Shown here in pieces: positions 9,441-21,361 of a stretch of 64,000 nucleotides of DNA. The stretch lies in contig MBPM02000015.1 in NCBI GenBank assembly GCA_001695595.3, positions 868,001-932,000 on the forward strand, given 5' to 3'. Both the position numbers and the translations under genes were made by a program. Below the pieces are notes generated by a model. It worked only from the letters and a program-made list of their open reading frames with translations, had not been told where the DNA came from and searched no databases. The DNA is from Plasmopara viticola. Lineage: Eukaryota > Oomycota > Peronosporomycetes > Peronosporales > Peronosporaceae. The number at the start of each line of letters is the position of its first letter. The stretch's first letter is position 1.

Positions 9441-12400
9441 TTCGCTAAATGTAGCAGACTCTAGCCTCGAGTGCGCAGTCATGGCGAGATAAATAAATAA
9501 GAAAGTTTTTACTATGAGATCTTGCCACCACTGAGTTTTGTATGAAAGCACACGAAGGAAGCAATGTCGGAAGTGTCATAACGCATGGTGACTTAATGCA
9601 GCGTCTAAGGTCTCAGAATAGAGTATCTCGCGTTTAGTATTCTGAAAAATTATCCGCTGAATTGAGTATCTTGCGTTTAGTATTTGAAAAAATATCCGCT
9701 GCAATTATGTCTAGCTTTATGCGACGTCAAATGCTGGTAGACTATACTCAACATTTGGTATCTAATGGGATGAGTTGAGGCTACTACCGACTGGGCGAAG
9801 ATAATTTGGTCAGCTTGTAAAAGTACAAGCACATCATCAATCAAATGCGCCGAGAAATTTTTGTCCGAGATTTTGAAGTTATCGCGATTCAGAACCTTAA
9901 GCAGAGCTATGCACACAACACTTCGCGCGTACGCATTAAGAAATTAGATGAAATAGCAGTTGTGACATGGGTTAGCTCATGCTATTAGTGACGCGATATC
10001 GCACCAGCCGAGGCATTCCACCTTTCTGGCTTACACTTCTTACCTTCAAAGTGTGTATCACACATATTGAAAGACGACCATGTCGAGTGGCGTAGCGGCG
10101 TATGACCAGTTTAAATCTGGAATGGCTTACTAAATCACAGGTAAGCCCTAAGATTGACAGAGGAATTCTTTATCAAAGTAGCGCAATGTCCCACACAGAG
10201 TAGTTTTTCTTGTCATCATCAAGCTAGCGAGTTCTTAAAGGTGTCACTTGAAGTTGCCGCTTGGCGTCTGCCTGCAGCAGTAAACTGCCGATGGCAAATT
10301 TGACTTGTCATGGACGATCGTTCTGACAAGACCAGATCAGATCAAACACATTTAGCAGAATACTCTGACTTTGTCAAATGACTCCTGGTGTTGAATTTAC
10401 AAACATGGTCCGTATATGATTTCTCATTCAACTAGCAGCTCATGCACGATTGTTTGCAATTGGCAAGGCCACGCCGATTTACTTAGCCTATCTAGTGCAA
10501 TTGAATTACCCACTCCAGAATAGCATCAATTATTGCAAGGATTACCCGAAAAGGCCGTTTTTTTTGTGCGAACGCGCTTTAAGACCTGAAAAACACGCCG
10601 TGAGACTATTTAACAATGCTATGCGTCAAAAACCCTTTGACATGACATAATATATCTCTTGAAGTGCTGTCCGTAGTCTATGGTATGTTGCAATCTTGCA
10701 TTTTTTTTTCTCCTTAATGATGAATTTTGCTGACAAAGTCGGGCGCGCTGTATTTTGCACATCCTGGCATGTCGTTTTGCAGCACATCATTCCTAGTAGT
10801 TGTGTTCTTTGCCGTAATGGTAGATATAGTGCTTATTACAAGCGTGTTTAGTGCTCTACATGCCATTTAAAACTTTGACACAAAATGTCGGTGTAGAGTC
10901 AGGAGATTTGTTTTTTCTAAGCAATTCTGCCTAGTGCTTTGTACCTACGCCAATGTCATCACACGTTTCCCATGGCAAAGATGGCGGCCGTGTAACGTAG
11001 TATTCGACTCCTGGTAGTTTCATGACCCACACTTTTGTCGGGTAATTATGCCGATGGCGGTTCGTAGACCATGTTCTTACTCAAGATACTTCGGGTATGG
11101 TCAAGCTTTCAAATCACTCTGCCTGATATAGGTGACCCTGGAGAGATTCCCTCAATAGTGATAGGAAGTTAAAGTCGTACGACCACTTCTTTGACTGAGT
11201 CATCGAAAGCCTCTTTAAGCTTTGTCATGGACATATCCCATAGCACATAATAAGCATATACGCAGAGAATAATCTAGAATTATCATCCCTTTGATCGTAG
11301 TATTGTCCTCCTACACAGCCGAGCGATATCGTCACCTACCGACATGTCGACTTTAAATTACATCGCTTGGTACGAAAGTCCCTGCGATGTTCAATAAGCA
11401 CTATGCATCATCGTCTTTTCTTTGAGATGATCGAAGGTCTCCGAGATATGTTTCGTGTGGTATCTGCTTTAAAACAACCATGAATTGAAATGCCAATGTC
11501 TGCATCAGCTATCAGCAAAAAAAAAACAAACTGGCCGCTCGACATTAATATGAAGAGAGAAAGCTGAAGCTCTTTGACCTCAGGCCGACTTTGTAACGTT
11601 GGACATACGGCAAATGCTTTCCACGACAAACGCTTATCAGGGAGCTATGAGCCACTACACATGTGTCAGAAGATCAACGTCCCGGGCATATCGACAAATC
11701 GTCGACTGTGTCACGTTGGGCAAAAAGCAAGCGCCGTCTACAAAGAGAATTTGTTGATGGTATACGTGCTACTCCTCGTGCTTTTAAAAGAAAAACGCCC
11801 AGGAACTTCTACTCAAGATAACTATTCTTCGTCAAACGTTCCACAAGCGCTATGCACGATGACCATTTCTAAGTGGACTACGAGCTAATGCACGCGCATA
11901 GCTTGAACCTCATTATAAATGTTTTGATATCTAATTTTAATTTACTACCTTGAACAAGCACGCTTAAATTTTCGTCTTCTTGTTGGTTTAGGAAATCTCG
12001 GTTTCGATTCCGGGGTAGTTATTGCAAGACTGACGTAATGCAAGGCAGATCACACCGCTCTTATAAATAAATAATTGTAGAGTATTGGTTAGTGGCGCAG
12101 ATAGTACGGTTCCAGGCGCAAGACCAAGTCAGCTTGTATTTACATATATGAAACTACTACATTGCATAAATTACCCAAGCGCAACAGGACTTTTGCGTTC
12201 GATAGTGGCTTTATCCTGATGATACTTGATGCAGAATATACTATACCTAAAACACTTAAAAGGGTTTGTAGAATTCTCTCAATGGCAATTTATGCATAGA
12301 ATGAGTCCGCTAGCGCTACATTAAGTAAAAGTCGCGCCCGCAACACTCATGAGCGTTCAAACTCTGAATCGACTAAGTTGGCTTGCCAATACTGACCGAA

Positions 12401-13780
12401 TTGATTGATTAATGACAACGTTTAGCTTCATCACGCAAAACCCATTCGAAAAACAATTATTTCAACAAATACCGCCTCGCTTAAGCCGTAATTGCAGAAT
12501 AGAGTTGGCGCGGTCGCCTTGAGAAACGAGAGCTTCATCGTCACGCGTCGAACGAATTTGTTCAAGAAGATAGCGCAGTATTTCTTGTTGACCAAATTAA
12601 GTAGATTTGGCAACATCTATCATCGTCGCAAATCCAATGGATGCATTTTTCCGCTTGTGTTTTCGCCCACAGCTTGCACGCGATGTTTTTGTATGAGCCT
12701 TTCCTTTCTGTTGTTTCTTGGGCGAGGACCATTGTGACGTAATCGTCGTTATTGGCAGATTTACCGGTAACAAACATTACGCCATTATTCATAAAGTTAT
12801 AGGCATCGGCAGTTTCCATAGATAGAGCAATTACACAATTTCATACAAAAGGCCAGATAGAGTTAATAAATATGATAAGCTTTAGATTGTTAGCAGGTGA
12901 TGGCGGAGAGCCACCAGTTAGGCTGTAGCAAGACAAAAATCTTAACAGCTCTCCATTAAATATCACTTCCCGAATTGATTCGATCAACTAACACTTCTCC
13001 TCCTTCACCGCTTCGCCTGCTCGCCGCTTAACGCTTCAGCCAAAAATCAACCATACGAAAGCTTTCTTCGCGACTGTTTTTAGCACTTGTTGAACAAGTC
13101 CACGAGTTCAAGACAAGGGTGCTCGTGGTCATTTTGTGCTTTTGAATAAGAGCCACATAGAAGATTACAAAGGGTAGTTTTTCCAGCACGACCTTCACGT
13201 TCAGTGTTTGATTAGTGTGGTTGCACGCTAGTGTGGTACGAAAATCTAGAACTTCTTCAGTAAGTCTGTGATTTAGTGCTTTCGCCTCTCGGTTGATCCC
13301 TGTCTCGCTGCTGATAATTCAGAATAGAACATTTTCCACTTGGCTTTGCTTGATGTGCACTCACTACCACTAAGCTGTTTTGTTCGGCTTCGCTGTATAG
13401 TGCAACGAAGACTTTCAACCCACATATCCGTTTATAAACCCCACCAATTTTCTAACAAACCGTAATGGAGAGTTTGACAAGCTTTGTAAGGACTTGGGGC
13501 TGACAACTGTGAAACAGCTGTAGCTTACCCACCTAACTGCAACGAATCCCGGATGGCATTGACACCTCGCATCAGCACGGAGCACCACGCGGCCATTCAA
13601 CTGAGCCCGCAAAGTCAATGTATGGTCAAATGGACTGGTATACAGCTATATCAGTGCCGCGAGACTCTTAACTACGTTTGGCAACAAGATCACCATGGCC
13701 GTCAAGGAATGACGTAGCTAAATCTTCTCACCAGTTTCTGAGAATTTTCCGCCGCAGACATTGAAGCTGTCTTTGTCGTG
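9441..13780. other. Gene-poor interval of degenerate sequence
   Basis: No supported gene in 4.3 kb. It contains a 43-base tandem duplication at 9621-9706, a possible two-unit degenerate repeat at 11574-11880, and short frames on both strands (for example minus 12562-12819) that carry no known motif. The part just before 13780 may belong to the gypsy remnant that follows. Confidence 0.4.
9621..9706. repeat. Two-copy 43-bp tandem repeat
   Basis: Unit 1 (9621-9663) begins gagtatctcgcgtttagtat and unit 2 (9664-9706) begins gagtatcttgcgtttagtat. They differ by a few substitutions and one compensated insertion/deletion. This is a simple tandem duplication. Confidence 0.8.
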
Positions 13781-15110
13781 AGCCCGCTCGATCCCGAGGA
13801 GTCTAGGCGCTTCGAGGACCAAGGATGAAATTGTTTAAGGACGATCGGGCGTATATAACGCTACGCAAGTGTACGGACACAATTTTTCGCTCGAAGCTTT
13901 CTGCGAGACACCTTCGATACGGAAAGGAATTAAGCACGCAATTGTGCTCAAGCCTGGTCCAGAGCCAATATATGTCAAATAATGGCGTCAGAGTCCTGAA
14001 AGCGTAAAACTATCCGAAGATGGACCAAAGAGGTGGTTAAAGCAGACATTATTCGACCAAGTACGTCTGCCTTTTCGGTACCAACGTTTTTTGTCCAGAA
14101 GCATGTTGATTGGCGCATTGTGCACGCTTTACCCAGCCAAAACTAGCTGCGATCTTGCTAAAGATACCGATACCGCGTAGAAAGACACCTTCGCGCCATG
14201 TCTGGAAGCCATTTGTTTGTGTGCAAGTACCAACTATAACGTTTCCATTCACTACGTTTTTACCTCGTTTGAGTGTCTAGTCACTCCCATGGGACTTAGC
14301 GGAACGTTTAGTCGGCATTCGCAGAAAAAATTTAGGAGTTAAGGGTGTAATGAGAATCAATTCAGACGGCATCAAGGTGTTCACACGAAGTGAAGATGTC
14401 ACAAACAACATTACGACTTGAGATCGTTTTTTCAAACGTTGTGAAGAACAGCAACTTTACATCAAGTTGTCAAGGTGCCAGATGGATCCCATGCCTAGGA
14501 GGCCTTGTCGGACATAAAGACATCCAAATGGACCCCCAAAAGCTTGAAGTTATTGCAGAACGACCTGTGTCCGGGACAAGGAAGCAGACGATGTGCTTCT
14601 AAGGCACTAAAGTTCCGCAAGGCCTTTGCACAATTTGCAGGACCACTCCGCAACAGTAATAAGAGAAAATAACGTTTACGAGAGGCGAACGAGCTCTCGG
14701 AAGATCAACTACGCTGCTTCATCAAACTCAAGCGTCGTTCCACGCTACCACCTCTATTTTGTCTTCCGGACTTTTCGAAACCATTTAGCATGAGAATGGA
14801 CGGCACGAACTTTGCAATCGGTGGAGTCTTGCTTAAAAAAAAGGAGATCTAGAGCAAACGATTGTCTTGGAGATCGGAAGGTAGAGCCAGCTGAGTAAAA
14901 CTACCCTGTTTGTGAGCAAGAGGTACTTGCAATCATGCGTGCCCTAAAAGTATGGTGTGTGTTTCTTCTCAATCGACCATTCACGGCTAGGATGGATCAC
15001 AAATGTACCGAGACGATGTTGACTTAGAAGACTACAAAGTGCAGAGTAGCTTGACATTTTTATGAGTTTGCTTGATCAAGTAGATTTCCTGTGAAACTAA
15101 CGCCATGGCT
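13780..15110 (+). mobile_element. Ty3/gypsy retrotransposon pol remnant 1
   Basis: Frame-jumping plus-strand fragments match, in the correct order, the pol polyprotein of oomycete gypsy elements. They are an RT start (VPTFFVQKHVDWRIVHAL, about 14079-14130), the RT end GGLVGHKDIQMDPQKLEVI (about 14500-14560), the start of RNase H (NFAIGGVLL, about 14812-14838) and a later RNase H block (CEQEVLAIMRALKVWCVFLL, about 14914-14975). Stops and shifts in every block, and the loss of the segment carrying the RT catalytic aspartates, show an old inactive copy. No long terminal repeat pair was found. Confidence 0.75.
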
Positions 15111-15348
15111 AATGTACTAATACTCAATCCTCACCTTGGTAAAAAAAATATCATTATACTCTATAAAATTACTACCTATGAGAATTTTAAAAATCCATAA
15201 GTTGGACAAAGCTATTTTAAGAACTTGAAAGTTTGAGTCGAAGAGTAGCTAAGTGAACTCGGAAAGTAGGAAATTTTTCGTCAAAAAATGAATATGGATC
15301 TTGACCGAAATTCTGATACCCTTCATCACTGAATACTTTTAGCTGTGG

Positions 15349-18300
15349 CTAGGATTGGGTGTGGCCACTCGTACGTGGGTGGACCATCACTTGATGTAGT
15401 CGTTGATAATGAAGACGAATCATCGTTAAAGACTGGTGAAATGTTTCTTCAGCGTTAAGAGGCGGTGTGACGAAGATGGCTTTGTTGCAATTTAGCCCGA
15501 GTGTGCGCAAAATGACGCAGCGAACAACTTTAATTAGGCGAATCGGCGTAAGAGTGCCAAAAGTAGCTTGATGCTCATCGGGTACGATCAACTGATGAAG
15601 TAATAAAACGCGTGGCCGATTAATGGCATTGCTGAATATCCGTGAAAATGGGGAAAGATAGCGGCGTATAGAAATTGGGCCATGTGGCAGTCCCATAGAA
15701 GATGAAGTGGAGTCTTAGTTGTATTGCACTCATAAACACATTGTAGCATGCCAGCGATACTTGTATGGAAAACCAATCCCAATATGCTGAAGTCGAAAGA
15801 CAAAGTCACTATAAGGGGGAAGAAGATCGTGTTGAAGACGACGCTCAAAAGACCAGTGATGTGGTTGGAGATAAACGTCAGGGACTCAAAGCTGACACAG
15901 CGGAAGCAGCGGTGGATCTTGTGCCATAAGAAGTCTTTTGATCAAATTATTGGAGGCGTAAATGTTATATTGGCCAGCGAAAGTTCAAATGTGCAGCGCG
16001 TTGATCATGCCTTCGGGTGGTAGTGGATACATAAAGAAATCTTGGCAGTGTTGAGGAACGTCAATGTGTGAGGCGAGTTTTTGAACGACCGATGTGAGAG
16101 ACCGGCACGATTTAATAGAAGAGCCGGTCAAGGCTGTGCGTTAAGTATCTTGGTCTAGAAGAGCTCCATACACGGTACAAAATGTTGAAAGTCTCAAAAT
16201 TCCTTGATGGCTGAAGAAGCAAGAAGCCTTCCGATGAGGCATTGCCAAAGGGCGGTTTGCTTCTGTAAAACGAAGAAAGACATTGTTCCAAAGTGGCCAT
16301 GTGAGTCGTGTAAGAACAGGGTTCTCATTGTTAAGTTTGACCATAATCCCGAAACTCCAAACTGCGGTGGCATTTCTCCAAAAAGCAGGAATTTTGTGCC
16401 AGCGGGAAGTCTGTGTCATTTGAGAAAGTGGTATGTAAATGAAGTCCAATCTGGGACCTTGACCATATAAAGCAGCATCAATAGCCGTTTGTGCCGGAAT
16501 AAACTACTTTGGAGGAGCTGAATAGCTGCGGCGGCAGTCAATAATAAGCTGACGGATGAGGTTGACTTGAAGTAACTCGACAGATGATGCAACCGAAGGT
16601 AGATCGAGTTCACCCGAGCTTATTTTCACAGAAAACCACTTGCTGGATGATTGTCCACGAGTAGCGACATCAGTAACTGTTGTAGATGGAGTGTTGTTGC
16701 CGAAGTTGCGCATGAGTGGAGTAAATTGCAGTAATAATGGTTTCGAAACTGAAACTGTACCCAGGAGATGCCAAAGTGGTGATAAAATCATCGTCTTTAG
16801 TATAAGCACGCGACCGCGAAGAGTCCGTGCTCGCCATCGCCAAAAGCCACACAGCTTATGAAACTAGACGAGAAGAGAGCTGAGCGGATGGCTGGGTGTG
16901 ACCGCTGGTCCAACAGCAATGCCCAAAAAAGAAGTGTGCTCGTGGTTCTGCAAACGCGAGCTCCTAAGTGTTGGAGTTAATTGTGATTTCCAGTATCGTC
17001 GGTAGACCAGAGACGAAAAGGAAAAATTAACTGTTAAATTCATTTTTAATCGCATACCCGTGGCAGCACAATAGTGTTGTACTCGAGCCAAAAATTGGGG
17101 TGCGTGAGAGAGATTGTTAACAACTCCAGTGACATCATCGGCAAAGCTCAGTGTGTGATGATGGGAGTGTCGGATTTTTGTTGCAAATTCATCACTTGTT
17201 GCCCGCAGATAGCATGACAGAGGCTTAATCAAAGCACAAACAAACCGGAAGAAAGTGGATCACCCTGTCGAACGCCGGCTCTCAAACTAAAAAAATCTGG
17301 GCGTGAAGAATTGATAACAACTTGGACTAATGTTCCCTTAAGAAGGTCGTGACCCAATGTCGAAAATTCGTCCGAACCCCAATGCTGGAGTACATGATCG
17401 AGTGCCTGCCAGTTGATATATCGAATGCTTTGGCAAAGTCGAGGCAATTTGCACAGGCAGGATCACGAAAATTTTTCCGCCGACAGTAGTCTTGACGATC
17501 GTGAAAATATCGCAGTGCATGGCGTATGTCACGTCCCGGAACAAAGCCAAATCGATCAACTCTCAATCAGTTAATTAAAACTTGGTTGGGCGATAGGCTA
17601 ACGCCTTGGGCCCGAATTTGGCATCTATTTTTAGCAACGTCAAAGGCCGATATTCTTGGGGTCCGAGCGAGAGCTGTTCTTGTAAAGCAATGAGACATGA
17701 CCACGTCGTAAAAATTTAGTCATTCGACCCTTTCGAATTTGAGCCGCATAGACAAGTTCCAAAAGCTGAGTCCATATTTCGAAAAAAGTTGATAACATTC
17801 CAAAGGAAGTTTTCCTGGGCCGAGATGTTCACCGCGGGTAGTGCTCTTTGCAGAATGAAAGAAATCATTTGCCGTAAGCGGCGCATCGATCATAGCAGCG
17901 ATATTTGACGTTATTTTTCGAGTGCTATGATGAAGAATTTCCTGAAGTTTTAATGGGTCAAAGTGCTGACGTTCGACCATTAGATTATGAGAATCCGACT
18001 GAAAATTGGTTGATAAAATTGTGGCGGGATCTTTGGACAAGCCCAAAGGCGTATCAACTAATGAAATCAAGAGCTTCACTTGTGGCGCCATAATTGACCG
18101 CACAAAATGTTTTGAAGACTGCTCACCGGACGTGATATCCATGTCAAACTTAGAAACACTATTTTGGTCACGAATTGCCGTTGAAAATTTCGGATAGGCC
18201 TGACGGAATAAGTCACGCTGCTGCCTATTATAGTCACTTGGATCTACTGAGAAACGTTTTCCACAATCACGAGAAGCCGAAAGGAGGTTCCGAAGTTGAG

Positions 18301-18378
18301 CAGCAAGAAGGTAGGAAATATCTGTCTGGTTCAGATCTTTTATACGCTTCTGCATTTTGCGCTTCTAGGCCTTTCTAA
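15349..18378 (-). mobile_element. LINE-type retroelement, 3' half (reverse transcriptase and zinc-knuckle end)
   Basis: Read on the minus strand from 18378, the fragments follow the order of a non-LTR ORF2 after its endonuclease. First comes a linker frame (18355-17720) ending in a GPGKLPLECY-like motif typical of the RT start. Next is an RT block with FGFVPGRDIRHALRYFHD (about 17560-17500) and AGVRQGDPLSSGLF (about 17280-17240). The catalytic strand LSFADDV is at about 17150-17130, and a thumb region follows to 16864. Finally there is a cysteine/histidine end motif CNTTKTPLHLLWDC (about 15735-15690). Frameshifts occur between blocks, so it is inactive. The endonuclease is missing from this copy. 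Confidence 0.8.
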
Positions 18379-20219
18379 TTTATATGTTTTAGCCTTGCAA
18401 ATCTGAAATAAGAAGATAAGAATGCGGTGTAAGCATATTGTTTATTTCGGGAAATTCTTTGGACAAATTTTATCAAAACTATAGATCCAAAGTCTAGCGA
18501 ACAATGACTCTTAGCTTTTCACGAAAGGAGCTCACAATACCGTTGGGTTTGGGCCGGTGGAAGTCGAGCCTGCTTGATTGCTTCTGAGATTCGTGATGCG
18601 TAGGCCGTGCGCATGCTGAAGCGTGACATGTAGTCCCTTAGCAATACGTTTGATTGACAAAAGTGCTATCGTTACGTGCCAGCGCTTTCCCTGACGTGCA
18701 AAGCTTCGCAACGATTGATAAATTGACGTAAAAATGACACAATGAATCTTTTCAGCTCTCTGAACAGTAAATTAGCTTAAGCCGGTATGAACAATTGAGC
18801 ACACCAACATCAGTAACAAACTTCTTAGCGTGATCCTTTCTGGATCTTTGAGCCGTGATAAATCTATTCGTCTGAAACAGAATGGTAGGAGAGGAAGAGT
18901 GCATATGGAGACATGATACAACCGCGCTTCTACTTTCGTTTATCTTGATTACTTTGGTTGGCAGTAGAAAGTACCGTCAGGACCAATGTAGGCTCTCAAT
19001 ATCGATCAGCAACATTTGTTGTCGCTTTCAGCTCAAAAGTTAGGTACGCTTTCGACCAAATTGTGTTGATATCTAGACTCACGATGACTGCATCAAGTGC
19101 CATAGCGTCATAGGATTGTTCAGCACTTGTTCTTAAAACAAAAGGCATCTCGCACACCAAAATTTTGGATATCATTCCACTTTGGAGACACAAATACTCA
19201 TAGCGACATAAATAGTATTAACTGTTTTTGTTGGCAAAGCTATTGGATCAAACAGATCAAATTGCTCAGGCCAACGTCAGTTTTTCTTTGATCGGCACTT
19301 GGCTAAGTTTAATGGTCTCAATGTAACTCTTTCAATTATGCCGACGATAGCATGCGATCAAAAATGCGGAGCTAGCTAAAAACACAAGCGGCGCTGCTCA
19401 TTTATATAAGTTTGCGAAATGTCCAAAGATGCGTGAGCTTTATTGTCAAGCGCAACCTCGGCTTGCTGCAGAGTGTGAGCACGGAGGCACCACATGCAGT
19501 ATGTACAGTAGCCACGTTTTGTAAGACCATCCATTTGAGGACAGTTTGGTATTGGCCTTAGCAAAAGCAGTTCTTATCGCATTAGAAGCTATTGTCAAGA
19601 CAAAGCGGTGAGTTGCAGGTTTTCTTTTAAAGCCTTAGTGTTTGAAAGACAATGATATTCATATTTCGTATTCACGCACAGTTTCGCTATCTGTGCCTTA
19701 GTATAGGAAAGTATACACGATTCTTTCTGTTAAACTATTTGGATTGTTGTTGACATTAGCTAGCAGGTATCGTAACAGCGCTCGCCAAAGATGGATGACA
19801 AGCCGTGGGTCTTTACTGAAACCACATTCCCTAAAAATAAAAACAAATTTACCTCCTTCCTCAAAACTTCGTGATCCAGCTTAAAATATCTGCTCGGAAA
19901 TCTATCAACGCGCGCTTCATAGCAAGTAAATCCTAGTCGTGAACGGGCTAGCTCTATTAGCAGCCTTGAGCAGCGTAGACTTCAATGAGATGAATCGCTC
20001 ACTTCCATCTTCAATTGCATGCAGCCGATACATTAGGCACAACTGCTGCAAAAGATGCTTACTGCTTTGGCTCGTCAGGCAAAACCAAGAGCGAAGTCTG
20101 CAACACCTATTCCTTGCTGCATTCTGGAGCTAGCTCTTCCAGCGCCATTATTTGTCATTTTTCGTCAACGGCGACTGAAGACGCGATTGCACGTTTGGCG
20201 GATTAAAGGATTACGCACT
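18379..20219. other. Gene-free interval
   Basis: No recognisable coding or RNA gene. Short frames near 19939-20206 lie directly upstream of the second CRN-like copy and could be its worn N-terminal part, but I see no LFLAK-type motif or signal peptide. Confidence 0.35.
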
Positions 20220-20890
20220 TATTGTGAAAGTGCCACAGGAGTATTAAGTGGTTTCAGGTAAAAAAAAAGGCAGCGAATGGAAGCCATCAACTCTGAACAC
20301 CGAAACGGATTGGTTGCAATCGCACAGCAATTTAAGAGTGGTATGTGGGTACACGATTGAACAATCTTTGGTACAATATTCAACGATGGTTTGTACATCC
20401 GGCAGGAGTATCGAGACCTCCATGACATCATTAATCGACGATTGAAGTCCAATCGATTGCTCCGTAATATTCTAATTTTTGGTCGTCCTGGTATTGAAGA
20501 GTCGATGTTTGAAGTGCACTTGCTCCTTCTATTAATAATGGAGCAAAGGATGTTGCCTACCGCCGGCTTGGTGATAAAGTAGGTTACTTTACCCACAGTA
20601 GGGATGGTTTCAAGGGCTCGTGTATGGTGCACACTGGAAGAACCTACGACAGGTCATTGGATGAACAAAAGCTGGCGAAGCATTGTGGCTCGGTGACTTC
20701 AACCGCGCGTTTTATTCGCCAGTCCGCGGACGAAAAATCACAGTGAGTTTGTCAAAGAGAAATGCTTTAGAGGTGTTTATGAATTCATGGACAAATTTCG
20801 AGTGCCAACATTTACCAATACTTAAAGTACCAAGTCTCAATTTGCCTTTGACTGCGCACCCGCATAGAAAAAGGCCAACCTTGCGACACC
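20220..20890 (+). pseudogene. CRN-like effector pseudogene, copy 2
   Basis: A second copy of the sequence at 8550-9100. The readable part, 20386-20580, encodes LYIRQEYRDLHDII followed by ILIFGRPGIEESMFE. This has the shape of a Crinkler/RHS nucleotide-binding loop in which the expected GIGKS is replaced by GIEES. Downstream fragments continue the same family pattern to about 20830 in other frames. The copy is broken upstream (a stop before 20260) and seems to end where T/C-rich sequence leading into a LINE begins. The altered P-loop and the stops argue that it is dead. Confidence 0.45.
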
Positions 20891-21361
20891 GCACAAGCCC
20901 CGTTTGTTCGCTGTCCTTCGATCCAAGTCTCTCGCTTTGGTCTCAACTCTTTGCAATCGTATCCGTTGCGCTTGTCTTGCCGCTCCCCGCCACTGTCGCT
21001 CCCGTAGCTCGCCGAGCTACCTGTCTTTAGTGACGAGTCGTCGTTACTTTAAGTCCAACTCTTTAATTTCCTACCGCGCCTCGTCTTTTTACTTCCTTGT
21101 TGTTGTCTGATACTTACTGCTTAAAGTGGTCTGGTGAAGAGACCGTAAGAATCTCATTCAAGGGTTAACAAAATGTGACGTTCTAAGTAGAGGACTGCAG
21201 TTGATCTGGGTCGTGTATTGAGTTACATCTCGCCCAAATCCACTTCCAGTAGAGACTCTCTTTGCTTTGCGCGGACTCTAATTCCCCAGAGCTAAGTTTG
21301 TATCTCATACTGCAGACAGTCACCCGCGTAGGAGTTAATTAGTTACAAATTGTTCGTAACC
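20891..21361 (+). other. Probable 5' untranslated region of the LINE-like element
   Basis: C/T-rich sequence (for example ttgtcttgccgctccccgcc) that precedes the first ATG of the LINE ORF1 at 21362. No gene is seen. The exact 5' border of the element is not visible. Confidence 0.35.

Noticed and set aside
11943..12020. tRNA-like stretch (actacct ... ggtttcgattccggggtagt)
   Set aside because: The ends could pair over seven bases and a B-box-like ggtttcgattcc is present, but there is no proper T-stem, D-arm or A box.
12090..12135. Possible pol III A box (tggcgcagatag) followed by ggttcc
   Set aside because: Spacing and stems do not fit a tRNA, and no second copy was seen to support a SINE.
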